From: Corynebacterium sp. TAE3-ERU16
GTDB lineage: Bacteria > Actinomycetota > Actinomycetes > Mycobacteriales > Mycobacteriaceae
Assembly (NCBI RefSeq): GCF_019209935.1
Contig: NZ_JAHUTN010000003.1
Location: 62,001-126,000 of the forward strand
Reading direction: 5' to 3'
Length of the DNA: 64,000 bases
In this document: positions 17,680 through 25,953 of the stretch, one piece after another
Numbering within the stretch: the first letter of the stretch is position 1
Layout of the letters: every line of letters begins with the position of its first letter
Notes under the pieces: generated by a model
The model's database searches: none
Seen by the model: only the letters and a program-made list of their open reading frames with translations
Told to the model about the DNA's origin: nothing
Position numbers and translations under genes: made by a program

Positions 17680-18690
17680 ATGATCACCTCCGCCCCCGCA
17701 TCCCCGCCATCGACCATTCTCGACGTCCGCGGTCTGCACTGCGACCGCGGTGGCACCGAGATACTCAAGGGGGTCGATCTGGCCATCCCCGCCGGTGGGA
17801 TCCTCGCGGTACTCGGTGCCAACGGCGCGGGAAAGACCACACTCATCAACGTCCTGAGCACCCTCATCCCCTACAGCTCCGGTTCGGTGAGCGTCGCCGA
17901 CCATGACCTGGGATCCGACCCGAGCGGCGTCCGGAACTCGATCTCCCTCACCGGCCAGTTCGCCGCGGTGGACCAGGAACTGACCGGGACGGAGAACCTC
18001 GTGTTCTTCGGGCGACTCGCCGGTCTGTCCCGCAGAGCGGCCCACGACCGTGCAGCGGAACTGTTGACGGAGTTCAATCTCAGTGACGCGGCGGACAAAC
18101 GCCTGTCGGACTACTCGGGCGGAATGCGGCGTCGGCTCGACATCGCCGCATCACTCGTCGTACCTCCCGCCCTCCTGTTCCTCGACGAGCCATCGACCGG
18201 ACTCGACCCGGAGTCCCGGGAGGCGCTGTGGACACAGATCCTCGATCTGCGGGATCACGGAATGTCGATCCTGCTGACCACCCAGTACCTCGATGAGGCG
18301 GACCGACTGGCGGACCGTGTCGCCGTACTCCGGGACGGCCGGATCATCGCCGTGGACACACCGCAAAACCTCAAGTCCGCGTACGGCCGCCACCGGTGCT
18401 CGGTCTCTTTCCCGGACCACGCCTCGGCCGTGACGGCCGGGCGAATCCTCACGGAACGCGGGTACACAGCCCGGAGCAACGATCTCGTGGTGGGCGACAC
18501 CGGTGTCGTCGAGCTTCTCGTCCGTTCCGGCTTCACCGAGCTCAACCCCCTCCTGCAGGCGATCGACTCGGCGGGACTCACGATCACGGACGTCGGGATG
18601 ACGCCGCCCTCCCTGGACGACGTCTACTTCGCCCTCGCCCGTTCCGGGGTGCAGACCCCGCAGGGGCCGGCCGGGGACGGTGACCGGTGA
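17680..18690 (+). CDS. ABC transporter ATP-binding protein, DrrA type
   Basis: ATPase subunit (336 residues) of an ABC-2 exporter of the daunorubicin-resistance (DrrA) type, which pumps drugs or lipids outward. Walker A GANGAGKTT is at about 46-54, signature YSGGMRRRLDIA near 146-157, Walker B LLFLDEPSTGLDP near 166-178, and the H-loop region LTTQYLDEADRLA near 200-212. The C-terminal 90 residues form the DrrA-specific extension. ATG 17680 has AAGGAG 5 bp upstream. Its stop overlaps the next gene (GTGA), and two permease genes follow, so this is a three-gene exporter operon. Substrate unknown; linked resistance genes are absent. Confidence 0.88.
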   Translation: MITSAPASPPSTILDVRGLHCDRGGTEILKGVDLAIPAGGILAVLGANGAGKTTLINVLSTLIPYSSGSVSVADHDLGSDPSGVRNSISLTGQFAAVDQELTGTENLVFFGRLAGLSRRAAHDRAAELLTEFNLSDAADKRLSDYSGGMRRRLDIAASLVVPPALLFLDEPSTGLDPESREALWTQILDLRDHGMSILLTTQYLDEADRLADRVAVLRDGRIIAVDTPQNLKSAYGRHRCSVSFPDHASAVTAGRILTERGYTARSNDLVVGDTGVVELLVRSGFTELNPLLQAIDSAGLTITDVGMTPPSLDDVYFALARSGVQTPQGPAGDGDR

Positions 18691-19439
18691 ACACGCTCAC
18701 GGCACTGTGGACCCGCGGAATTCTGCGCTTTCTCCGGAACCGCGCGGCGATGATCTCGGCGCTGTTCATCCCCGGTATCTTTCTCGTCTGCTTCTACAGC
18801 GTCTTCTCCGACGCGACGGCCATCTTCGGCATCGACTACGCGACCTTCCTCTATCCGGCGGCGATGATGCAGGTGATCGTGTTCGCCTCCGGCGGTTCCG
18901 CCCTCGACGTGACACTCGACCGGGAGAACGGCATCCACTCACGTCTGGAGACGATGGCGGTCAGTCCGATCCAGATCGTCACTGGACGACTACTGACCGA
19001 TGTCACCCGCGTCACCATCTCCGGGGGCGTGGCCACCCTCATCGCGGTTCTCCTCGGGGCACGCATCGACGAAGGCGCGTGGCGGATCGTGGTGGTGTTC
19101 GTGGTCTTCCTCCTGCTCACACTCACGTTCTGCGCGGGCTTCTGCGGGTTGAGTCTGCTCGGCCGGAAACCGACGTCCACGGCACTGCTGATCCAGTCCC
19201 TGGTCATGCCCTTCATCCTCTTCTCGACGGCGTTCATCCCCGCCGAGGCGATGTCCTCCACCGTCCGACCGATCATCACCCACATGCCGCTGTCACCGAT
19301 CCTCGACACCGTCCGCGCCATCATGACCGGTGCCGAACTGGATCGGGGAACGACCATCGAAGCCGGGGTATGGCTGATCATCCTCACGGCTGTCGCGGTC
19401 GTCGGTTTCTCCGCCGCATTCTCCAGGGAGCACAAGTGA
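18687..19439 (+). CDS. ABC-2 type permease, first subunit
   Basis: A 250-residue membrane protein with six predicted hydrophobic segments and the ABC-2 arrangement: a cytoplasmic N-terminus LRFLRNRAAMISALFIPG leading into helix 1, and GGSALDVTLDRENG near 70-83 resembling the coupling region of DrrB-type permeases. It starts with GTG overlapping the ATPase stop by four bases and ends overlapping the second permease (GTGA), so the three genes are translationally coupled. It probably heterodimerises with the next product to form the export channel. Confidence 0.85.
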   Translation: MNTLTALWTRGILRFLRNRAAMISALFIPGIFLVCFYSVFSDATAIFGIDYATFLYPAAMMQVIVFASGGSALDVTLDRENGIHSRLETMAVSPIQIVTGRLLTDVTRVTISGGVATLIAVLLGARIDEGAWRIVVVFVVFLLLTLTFCAGFCGLSLLGRKPTSTALLIQSLVMPFILFSTAFIPAEAMSSTVRPIITHMPLSPILDTVRAIMTGAELDRGTTIEAGVWLIILTAVAVVGFSAAFSREHK

Positions 19440-20200
19440 CCCAGTCCATTCTCTCCTCCGCTGTCACACACGCCCGACGACTCTTCCTCGGTTGGCGCCG
19501 CAACCCGTCCGCCGTCGTCAACACCCTCGGGCCCCCTGTCCTGATGACGCTGATCACCCGTGCGATGTTCGGTGATCTCATCCGCGCCGTCCACCCGGAC
19601 GGTGAACTCGACCTCCTGCCGCTGACCGTCATGTTGATCTTCGCGGTGGAGTTCATGCTCGCGATCTCCACGTCCGCGGAGATGATCCGGGAAAAGCGCC
19701 TCGGCCTGACCGCACGGTTCGCCACCACCCCGTCCGGGATCCGCTCGTACATCGCCGGAAACCTGCTCTTCATCCTGTTCCGGATGATCCTCGGCGGCCT
19801 ACTCGTCGTCGCGGTCGCCGTCCCCTGTGGACTTCGGATACACACGATCACAGCCGGGGTGTGGCTGGCGGCGTTCATCGCCCTCGCCGGACTCACAGCC
19901 GGAGCACTGTCCGTACTGATCGGATCCGTATTCCAGACCCCGGAATCAGCGATGGTGATCGCACCGTTGGTGATGATCCTCCAGTTCTTCAACGAGGGTC
20001 TGATGCCCGCGGAGAGGTTCGTCGCCGCTGTCCGGCCCCTGGCGGTGAATTCCCCGGTGAGCCATGCGGTCCGTACGGCGACCGGGCTGAACGACGGTAC
20101 CGGTGTCGGGGACTCGCTCACCTTCAGTCTCCTCTGGTTCGGCGGACTTCTTCTGGTGTTCTCCTGGGGGGCGCTGCGGGCATCCAGGCGAAGTCTCTGA
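19436..20200 (+). CDS. ABC-2 type permease, second subunit
   Basis: A 254-residue permease paralogous to the preceding one: N-terminal amphipathic segment FLGWRRNPSAVVNTLGPPVL, six hydrophobic segments, and STSAEMIREKRLGLTARFAT near 78-97 as the coupling region. The GTG start at 19436 overlaps the previous stop. An alternative frame starting far upstream at 18680 is out of frame with the real first permease and is rejected. Last gene of the exporter operon. Confidence 0.83.
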   Translation: MTQSILSSAVTHARRLFLGWRRNPSAVVNTLGPPVLMTLITRAMFGDLIRAVHPDGELDLLPLTVMLIFAVEFMLAISTSAEMIREKRLGLTARFATTPSGIRSYIAGNLLFILFRMILGGLLVVAVAVPCGLRIHTITAGVWLAAFIALAGLTAGALSVLIGSVFQTPESAMVIAPLVMILQFFNEGLMPAERFVAAVRPLAVNSPVSHAVRTATGLNDGTGVGDSLTFSLLWFGGLLLVFSWGALRASRRSL

Positions 20201-20211
20201 CAGCAGATCCT

Positions 20212-20251
20212 CCCCCCCCCCCTGAATATGGTGGGGACCTGCCCCCCCCCC
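20212..20251 (+). repeat. Two poly-C tracts (C11 and C10) in a promoter region
   Basis: C11 at 20212-20222 and C10 at 20242-20251 flank a 19-base spacer. The second tract ends 15 bp before the presumed -10 box TAGCCT of the membrane protein gene at 20280, so it covers the -35 region. Homopolymers this long are unusual elsewhere in the window and are classic slippage sites. Confidence 0.85.
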
Positions 20252-20266
20252 GACCGACCGCGCCGG

Positions 20267-20272
20267 TAGCCT
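20267..20272 (+). promoter_or_regulatory. Probable -10 element of the small membrane protein gene
   Basis: TAGCCT lies 7 bp before the ATG at 20280, giving a leaderless geometry. A 17-bp spacer would put the -35 hexamer inside the C10 tract. Confidence 0.35.
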
Positions 20273-20279
20273 CGGCACC

Positions 20280-20813
20280 ATGTCTACCTACCCCTTCGAA
20301 CATTTCCTCTGGATCACGTTCATCTTCGCGGCCGTCCCGTCGGCCGTGTGGGCCGCGATTCTCGCGGTCCTCGCCTGGCGGTTCCCCGATGACCGTTCCG
20401 CGTCCGGACCGGGGCTGTGGCTGACCGGGCTCATCGGGTTCGCCTTCGGTATTCTGGCGGCCGTCGGCTGGTTGAGCTGGTCGGCGGACGACCACGGAGG
20501 AATCACGGCCCCCGGGTTCCCGCCGCCGACCAACTTCCCCTCCTGGCAGATCGCGGCCTGCGCCCTCACGGTCGGTGTTCTCTGGTTCCTGGCGGCCCGG
20601 TTGTCCTCGTGGCGGAAGCTCGGCGGGTTCAGCGCCGCAATCGGGGTGACCGCGGGGCTTGTCACCGCGTTCTGCATCGCGGCCGCGACGGACATTACGG
20701 GCCAATCGGGAGTCGGTGCCGTGTTCCTCGGCGCAGGCGCCGGTGTCTCACTGGCGTTCTGCGCCGGCACCCGGGCGACCTTTCTGGGCAGGTCGCGGGA
20801 TACCTCAGCGTAG
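20280..20813 (+). CDS. Small integral membrane protein, unknown function
   Basis: A 177-residue protein with four or five hydrophobic segments (about 12-30, 47-67, 90-108, 118-137 and 145-163) and a Gly/Ala-rich C-terminus. I recognise no family. No Shine-Dalgarno precedes the ATG; a -10 box 7 bp upstream suggests leaderless expression, and two poly-C tracts lie just upstream. It converges on the VanZ gene with a 16-bp gap. Confidence 0.6.
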   Translation: MSTYPFEHFLWITFIFAAVPSAVWAAILAVLAWRFPDDRSASGPGLWLTGLIGFAFGILAAVGWLSWSADDHGGITAPGFPPPTNFPSWQIAACALTVGVLWFLAARLSSWRKLGGFSAAIGVTAGLVTAFCIAAATDITGQSGVGAVFLGAGAGVSLAFCAGTRATFLGRSRDTSA

Positions 20814-20829
20814 CGTCAGATTTGCCGGA

Positions 20830-21369
20830 TCAGCGTAGTTCGACGATCTTCTCCGCGTCGCCGAGCCGGTCCCCGAGCCCCACGAGCACGAGGAACACCG
20901 CTCCGAGGAAGAACGACAGGCCGACCCACAATCGGTGGAACCTCGGTCCGCAGAGCCCGGCGAACCATGCGCCGAGAAAAGCACCCAGCGTGTTGAACAG
21001 GATGTCGGTGACGTCGGAGTGCCCGAGCACGAAAACATACTGCAGTATCTCGATGCACAGGCTCACCGCCGCACCCACGAGGGTCACCCTGCGGAGCGGG
21101 TTCGACTCCGATTCGACGATGATGTACAACAGCACGCCGAGGGGAACGAAGAATGCGACGTTTCCCACCCCGTCGAACAACGGCGCGAACCAGCTCGATC
21201 CCCGCAAAGCCTCCGCGAGGGGCACGAGTTCCAGGGACCGGGTGCGTTGATTTTCCGGGCGCCACAGGTGACCGATGACAAAGAATGCCTTGAGCATGGT
21301 CAGTGCGATCATCACCCCGCCGTAGACGAACAACGCTCCGAAAGCCGCCTGCCGACGTACTGCGACCAT
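20830..21369 (-). CDS. VanZ family membrane protein
   Basis: A 179-residue VanZ-like protein. VanZ confers low-level teicoplanin resistance in enterococci, but most family members have unknown roles. Conserved features are the NVAFFVPLGVLLYII helix near 70-84, the SLCIEILQYVFVLGHSDVTD segment near 107-126 with the family's E-x-x-Q and R/H-x-x-D-x-x-D pattern, and the following DILFNTLGAFLGAW helix. ATG 21367-21369 is chosen because the upstream extension is hydrophilic and low-complexity. The gene is on its own on the minus strand. Confidence 0.8.
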   Translation of the reverse strand: MVAVRRQAAFGALFVYGGVMIALTMLKAFFVIGHLWRPENQRTRSLELVPLAEALRGSSWFAPLFDGVGNVAFFVPLGVLLYIIVESESNPLRRVTLVGAAVSLCIEILQYVFVLGHSDVTDILFNTLGAFLGAWFAGLCGPRFHRLWVGLSFFLGAVFLVLVGLGDRLGDAEKIVELR

Positions 21370-21467
21370 GTGGCGGTTCCCCTCTTTCGACCCCCCAGAC
21401 GGTTGAGGGCCCAGAATACCACCGGGGGTGGTGGGCCAGGCGTCCACGATGGGGAACCGACGGCGAA

Positions 21468-21505
21468 AGGCCGGTGGGCTCCCCTGGAGGAGAGCCCACC
21501 GGCCT
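21468..21505 (-). terminator. Hairpin terminator of the histidine-phosphatase lipoprotein gene
   Basis: A perfect 14-bp stem (21468-21481 and 21492-21505) with a 10-base loop lies 36 bp beyond the stop codon of the minus-strand gene at 21542. The U-tract is weak (TT), but stem length and position support termination. Confidence 0.65.
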
Positions 21506-21541
21506 CAGAAAACCTGCACTACCACATGCGGCGAATCATGA

Positions 21542-22318
21542 TCACATGGCTAGCTTGGGCCACTCTTCAGCGGTGATCCGGGTGACGACCTCGAAGCTGT
21601 CGCCCTCGGGCTTCACGATGTAGGTGGTGCCCTGCGGCTCCGGGTAGATACCCGTTGCGGCGTCGAAGACATCGTCATGGCCGACGATGACGTTGTTCAT
21701 GCCCTCAGCGGGCATGGTCTCGAGCATCGGGGTCATGTTGTCCTTCATGATCTTGAGCTGCTCCGCCGTGTACTCCTCGGCGGGCTGGAAGTTCAGCTTC
21801 GAGTTCTTCTCGTAGCGGCCGAATGCGAGTTCAGCGGTGTTGTACGCACGGCAGTACTCACTGGAGACGACCTCGCCGACCGGGATCTCGAGCTTCTTGA
21901 AGGCTTCGCCGATCTCCTTGGCCTGCTTCTTGCCGAGGTCATCGAGCTGACGCTGGGTCGAGCAGTCATCGAGCTTCATGTTCGGATCAGCCTGGTCGGC
22001 GTAATCCTTGGCGGTGTGGCCGTGGCGGATGAAGATGACATAGCCACCGTCCTTGAGGTCCTTGACGATCTCCTCCGGGGCAACCACGTTCTCGAACTTG
22101 GCCTGCTCCTCGGAGTCATCGTCGTCGCTCTCGGCCTTCGTACTGCTCATGGTCGAGGACTCGTCGGAAGCGGTCTCCGACGAGGCGGACGAAGCCGAGC
22201 TCATTTCCTCGGTGGTCTCGTCCGCGGAGTCGGAGCTGCAGCCCGACAGTGAGCCGGCAACGACCATGATGCTGGCGGTTGTGACGAGACTGAGTCGACG
22301 GATTCTGGAAATCTTCAT
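21542..22318 (-). CDS. Secreted histidine-phosphatase family lipoprotein
   Basis: A 258-residue lipoprotein: signal peptide with lipobox LSGC (lipidated Cys27), then a Ser/Asp/Glu-rich linker to about residue 75, then a histidine-phosphatase (phosphoglycerate-mutase-like) domain with FIRHGHTAKDY near 96-106 (catalytic Arg98-His99) and VVSSEYCRAYNTAELAFGRY near 165-184. Near the C-terminus MNNVIVGHDDVFDAATG carries the second conserved His. Likely an extracytoplasmic phosphatase. A DtxR-type iron box lies 29-47 bp upstream of the ATG at 22316-22318, so expression probably rises in iron starvation. Start chosen to give the signal peptide; another ATG lies 11 codons upstream. Confidence 0.82.
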   Translation of the reverse strand: MKISRIRRLSLVTTASIMVVAGSLSGCSSDSADETTEEMSSASSASSETASDESSTMSSTKAESDDDDSEEQAKFENVVAPEEIVKDLKDGGYVIFIRHGHTAKDYADQADPNMKLDDCSTQRQLDDLGKKQAKEIGEAFKKLEIPVGEVVSSEYCRAYNTAELAFGRYEKNSKLNFQPAEEYTAEQLKIMKDNMTPMLETMPAEGMNNVIVGHDDVFDAATGIYPEPQGTTYIVKPEGDSFEVVTRITAEEWPKLAM

Positions 22319-22346
22319 ACTTTTCTGCTCCTTGATTTGGTGAATG

Positions 22347-22365
22347 CTCATTTAGCCTAACCTAT
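22347..22365 (-). promoter_or_regulatory. DtxR-type iron box
   Basis: The right 13 bases TTAGCCTAACCTA match the DtxR consensus (TTAGGTTAGCCTAACCTAA) perfectly; overall 14 of 19 positions agree. It lies 29-47 bp upstream of the lipoprotein start, a typical place for repressor binding over the promoter. DtxR is the general iron-dependent repressor of corynebacteria. Confidence 0.65.
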
Positions 22366-22658
22366 CCTCTTTGCCTCAGCACAGGTCCAGACGGGAATAA
22401 TGGGAGGAAGAACGAAACCGGGCGCCCCGAAGCGGGATATTTTTCATCGGCACACACAATCGAAGGAAGGGCGGGAAAGTACCGCTACTCAGCTGTTATG
22501 CTACATTTTTTCAGCCCACCGCAAACCCGGGTGCGGTCTGCCGGTACTACACATGTGATATGTGTCACATTTTCTCGTCGATGTCTCATCCCCCACCATT
22601 CGATCCGTCATCCGGGACCCGAAAACGCGGGAAATACACCCCGTCCGGCGAACCGGCG

Positions 22659-23848
22659 TCAGTGACCGACGCGAAGCTCCGACACAGCGAACCACCCGAG
22701 GAATCCGACGACGGTCACGAGCACCGCCGCCTTCCCACACCGGCATCCCGGACATCGCCGCCGCCGGTCCGGACACGGCCCCACCGAATGCGGCCGCGAC
22801 GTTCATGGTGAGGTCACTGCGCCCCTGCGCCCGGACACGCATCCCGGCGGGGACGACATCGACGAGGAGCGCGGAGGATCCGACGAGCGCAGCCGACCAG
22901 CCGAGCCAGAGCAGGGTGAGCGCGATGACCACCATGACGGTCTCGCCGTCGCCGATGATGAGCAGTACGCAGCAACCGGTGATCATGGCGTAGCCGGCCA
23001 CCACGGTGGGGAGTCTGCCGAAGCGGTCCGCGGTGAAGCCGAGCAGTGGCGCCAGGGCGTGCATGCCTGCGACATGGAGGCTGATCGTCACTCCGATCAG
23101 GGTGAGAGCCACACCGTGTTCGTGCATGTGGACCGCGGTGACGACCACCGACACCGATCCAGGCCCGGATACCCGTGAGGCAGGTGGTTCATCCTCCGGC
23201 TGCGGTCGCTGCGTGCCTGCGCCGGAATGGATGAGTGCCGGGTCCGGCCGCAGGGCGACCTGAAGTACCGACACGACGAACAGTCGGGCGGAGATGGTGA
23301 TCACATGGGCCCCGGAATGCGGTGCCAGGGCCAGCGACCACCCCGACATCCCGCTCGGCTCGAAGAGGTTGAGTCCGGTCACCGCACCAACGGTGGTCGC
23401 CCAGACCACCAGAGAGATCACGACCCCGCGTCACCGCGGAAACGGAGACGTCGGTGGCGGCGAACCGACTCTGGAGGTTCACCGCAGTCACCGAACCGAA
23501 GAGAACGAAACCCATGAGCAGTAGTGGCGGGGAGATCCTCTGGTCCGTCGGCACCGCGCAACCGGCGCCCGCTGTGCCGATGAGCAGGCCGGTAATCAGG
23601 GAGAACCGTCGTCCCCTGGACACCACGAGCCGGCCGAGAGGCAGCGCGAAAGCGGCGGCACCCAGGGTGGTGCAGGTCGCCGCGATGCCATCCCATGCCG
23701 TGCCCGCCATGCCGGCGGCGAGCAGGCCACCCATCGAGTAGGGGATCCCGCTCGCGAGCCCGGCCATGACCTGGGCCGTCATCAGTGCGCCGGGAACACG
23801 GCGGCGGTAGCCGGGCGAGAGGCGGTCACCGGGAGAATTCGAAGTCAT
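22659..23848 (-). pseudogene. Frameshifted MFS transporter
   Basis: Three consecutive frames together encode one major-facilitator transporter of about 395 residues. The first segment from ATG 23846-23848 has GLASGIPYSMGGLLAAGMAG and LPLGRLVVSRGRRFSLITGL, a typical TM2-TM3 loop, and reads to about 23440. The frame then changes and continues with ISLVVWATTVGAVTGLNLFE, MHEHGVALTLIGVTISLHV and ALLVDVVPAGMRVRAQGRSD. A second shift near 22735 leads into AAVLVTVVGFLGWFAVSELR and a TGA at 22659-22661. Each break falls inside a helix that reads smoothly across frames, so two frameshifts are the simplest explanation. About 290 bp of gene-free DNA lies between it and the lipoprotein promoter. Confidence 0.8.
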
Positions 23849-24057
23849 GATATGAGACTCCCGCATCCCCAGAGCGGTCATCTCCTTCCGGTGACTGAAC
23901 GTCACGCCCCGGATACGCAGCGAAGCAGCCTGCCATCACCGCTGCCTGAACAACCGGAACCTGCCGCGATGTCCACGCGCCCGCTATGGCGCACGGCCGA
24001 GATACCGGCAGGCCCACCACCCCACACCAGCGATCCACGGCATCCGGGAACACGAAG

Positions 24058-24087
24058 AACCCCCACACCTCGTGAAGTGTGGGGGTT
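24058..24087 (-). terminator. Rho-independent terminator after the tRNA-Gln/tRNA-Glu unit
   Basis: AACCCCCACAC pairs with GTGTGGGGGTT (24058-24068 and 24077-24087) around an 8-base loop. On the minus strand the stem ends in TT followed by CTT, just downstream of tRNA-Glu copy 2. Confidence 0.8.
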
Positions 24088-24099
24088 CTTTCAATCTTG

Positions 24100-24172
24100 T
24101 ACCCCGTACGGGATTTGAACCCGTGCTACCGCCGTGAGAGGGCGGCGTCCTAGGCCGCTAGACGAACGGGGC
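24100..24172 (-). tRNA. tRNA-Glu (CUC), copy 2
   Basis: A 73-nt minus-strand cloverleaf with acceptor GCCCCGT, anticodon loop CTCTCAC (anticodon CUC) and T-loop GTTCAAATC. Two substitutions distinguish it from the copy at 17384-17456. It follows tRNA-Gln by 26 bp and is probably co-transcribed with it. Confidence 0.94.
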
Positions 24173-24198
24173 ATAAAGGACGCGGAATTTATCCGCTG

Positions 24199-24270
24199 CT
24201 GGCCTACCAGGACTCGAACCTAGAACGACGGTACCAGAAACCGCTGTGTTGCCAATTACACCATAGGCCA
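24199..24270 (-). tRNA. tRNA-Gln (CUG)
   Basis: A 72-nt minus-strand cloverleaf: acceptor TGGCCTA / TAGGCCA, anticodon stem GCGGT / ACCGT with loop TTCTGGT (anticodon CUG), T-loop GTTCGAGTC. CCA is not encoded. First gene of the tRNA unit, lying downstream of gltX as in other corynebacteria. Confidence 0.94.
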
Positions 24271-24415
24271 TCGTCTCACGCGCGGTCTGTGCGATTCCTA
24301 CCGCTTCGCCGCGCTGTGCAACGAAGAACACTATAACCTCATTGTCCGATCACGGACAAATCAGCAGGTGGCCGACCATTCCTCCCGGCCGACCACCCGA
24401 CACCCCACCCGCGGG

Positions 24416-25900
24416 CTACTGTGCGGCGGGCGCGACGGGAGTGATCGCACGGGCGGCACGCAGCCGTGCCAGGGTGGAATCCTTCCCGAGGAGCTCCATG
24501 GACTCGAACAACGGCGGGGAGACCTGACGCCCGGATACCGCGACCCGAAGCGGAGTGAACGCCTTGCGGGGCTTGAGTTCGAGCTCCTCGATCAGCGCGT
24601 TCTGCAGCGCCTTCTCGATCACCGGGGTATGCCAGTCCTCGACGGCGTCGAGTGCGCTGATGGCGGCGTCGAGCGGCGCGATCGCGTCATCCTTGAGGTT
24701 CTTCCGGGCGGCCTTCTCATCCAGCTCCAGGTCGTCGTCGGAGACCACGAGGAACTCGAGCAGGTCCCAGGCGTCGCCGAGGGTCTTGATGCGGGTCTGC
24801 ACCTGCTCGGCGGCGAAGGCGAACTTGTCCGCCGGGTAGTCCGCCGGGAATCCCTTGTACTCCTCCAGGTAGCTGCGCAGCCGGTCCCGGAAGTCCTCCG
24901 GGTCGAGCAGCCGGATGTGGTCGGCGTTGATGGCCTCCAGCTTCTTCTGGTCGAAACGGGCCGGGTTGGCGAGGACGTCGGAGACGTCGAAGTTGGCGAT
25001 GAGGTCATCGACGCTGAAGATGTCCCGGTCCCTGGACAGCGACCAGCCGAGCAGGGCGAGGTAGTTGAGCATCCCCTCGGGGATGATGCCCGCGTCCCGG
25101 TGGTTGAAGAGGTTGGACTGCGGATCGCGCTTGGACAGTTTCTTGTTGCCCTCCCCCATCACGAAGGGCAGGTGGCCGAACTCGGGCGTCCGTTCCGCGA
25201 CACCGATGCGCTGGAGTGCGGCGTAGAGCGCGAGCTGGCGCGGGGTCGAGGGCAGCAGGTCCTCACCGCGCAGGACGTGGGTGATCCCCATGAGCGCGTC
25301 GTCGACGGGGTTGACCAGCGTGTAGAGGGGCGCTCCGTTGGAGCGGGCGACGACGAAATCCGGCTGGGTCGATCTTTTGAACTCGATCTCGCCGCGGACC
25401 AGGTCGTTCCAGGACCAGTCCTGATCGGGCATCCGCAGCCGCCAGACGGGTTTGCGGCCCTCGGCCTCGAACGCGGCGATCTGTTCCTCGGTGAGGTCCC
25501 GGTCGTGGTTGTCGTAGCCGAGCTTCGGATCGCGGCCCGCCGCACGGTGGCGCTCCTCGACCTCCTCGGCGGTGGAGTACGCCGGGTAGATCTCACCGGC
25601 CTCCTTCAGCTTCTCCAGCACGTCGAGGTAGATGTCCATCCGCTGACTCTGCCGGTAGGGCTCGTGGGGACCGCCGACGACGACCCCCTCGTCCCAACCG
25701 AGTCCGAGCCACTCGAGGGAGTCGATGATCGCCTGGTACGACTCCTCCGAGTCGCGGGCGGCATCGGTGTCCTCGATGCGGAAGATCAGTTTTCCGCCGG
25801 TGTGTCGGGCGTGCGCCCAGTTGAAAAGGGCGGTGCGGACCATACCGACGTGCGGGGTCCCGGTGGGCGATGGGCAGAAGCGAACGCGTACATCAGACAT
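24416..25900 (-). CDS. gltX: Glutamate--tRNA ligase
   Basis: Class I glutamyl-tRNA synthetase (494 residues) that charges tRNA-Glu (and often tRNA-Gln, for later amidation, in Gram-positives). The HIGH-like [18 protein letters not shown] is at about residues 9-26, and the KMSKS loop KKLSKRDPQ is near 255. The C-terminal anticodon-binding helical domain runs from about 320. ATG 25898-25900 opens directly into the catalytic domain; the long upstream extension overlaps the divergent entC gene. The adjacent tRNA-Gln and tRNA-Glu genes fit its function. It is divergent from the isochorismate synthase gene. Confidence 0.96.
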   Translation of the reverse strand: MSDVRVRFCPSPTGTPHVGMVRTALFNWAHARHTGGKLIFRIEDTDAARDSEESYQAIIDSLEWLGLGWDEGVVVGGPHEPYRQSQRMDIYLDVLEKLKEAGEIYPAYSTAEEVEERHRAAGRDPKLGYDNHDRDLTEEQIAAFEAEGRKPVWRLRMPDQDWSWNDLVRGEIEFKRSTQPDFVVARSNGAPLYTLVNPVDDALMGITHVLRGEDLLPSTPRQLALYAALQRIGVAERTPEFGHLPFVMGEGNKKLSKRDPQSNLFNHRDAGIIPEGMLNYLALLGWSLSRDRDIFSVDDLIANFDVSDVLANPARFDQKKLEAINADHIRLLDPEDFRDRLRSYLEEYKGFPADYPADKFAFAAEQVQTRIKTLGDAWDLLEFLVVSDDDLELDEKAARKNLKDDAIAPLDAAISALDAVEDWHTPVIEKALQNALIEELELKPRKAFTPLRVAVSGRQVSPPLFESMELLGKDSTLARLRAARAITPVAPAAQ

Positions 25901-25939
25901 GGTTCCCCATGGTAGTCCAGAGGCGTCCGGGCTCCCCGG

Positions 25940-25945
25940 TAGACT
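25940..25945 (+). promoter_or_regulatory. Probable -10 element of the isochorismate synthase gene
   Basis: TAGACT lies 8 bp upstream of ATG 25954 with no Shine-Dalgarno sequence between, indicating a leaderless transcript. Confidence 0.4.
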
Positions 25946-25953
25946 GTTTGCCC

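Noticed and set aside
18680-19435. In-frame N-terminal extension of the second ABC permease
   Set aside because: It overlaps the first permease in another frame; the GTG at 19436 gives a normal-length permease and overlaps the preceding stop.
24368-25915. 515-codon plus-strand open frame
   Set aside because: Antisense shadow of gltX.
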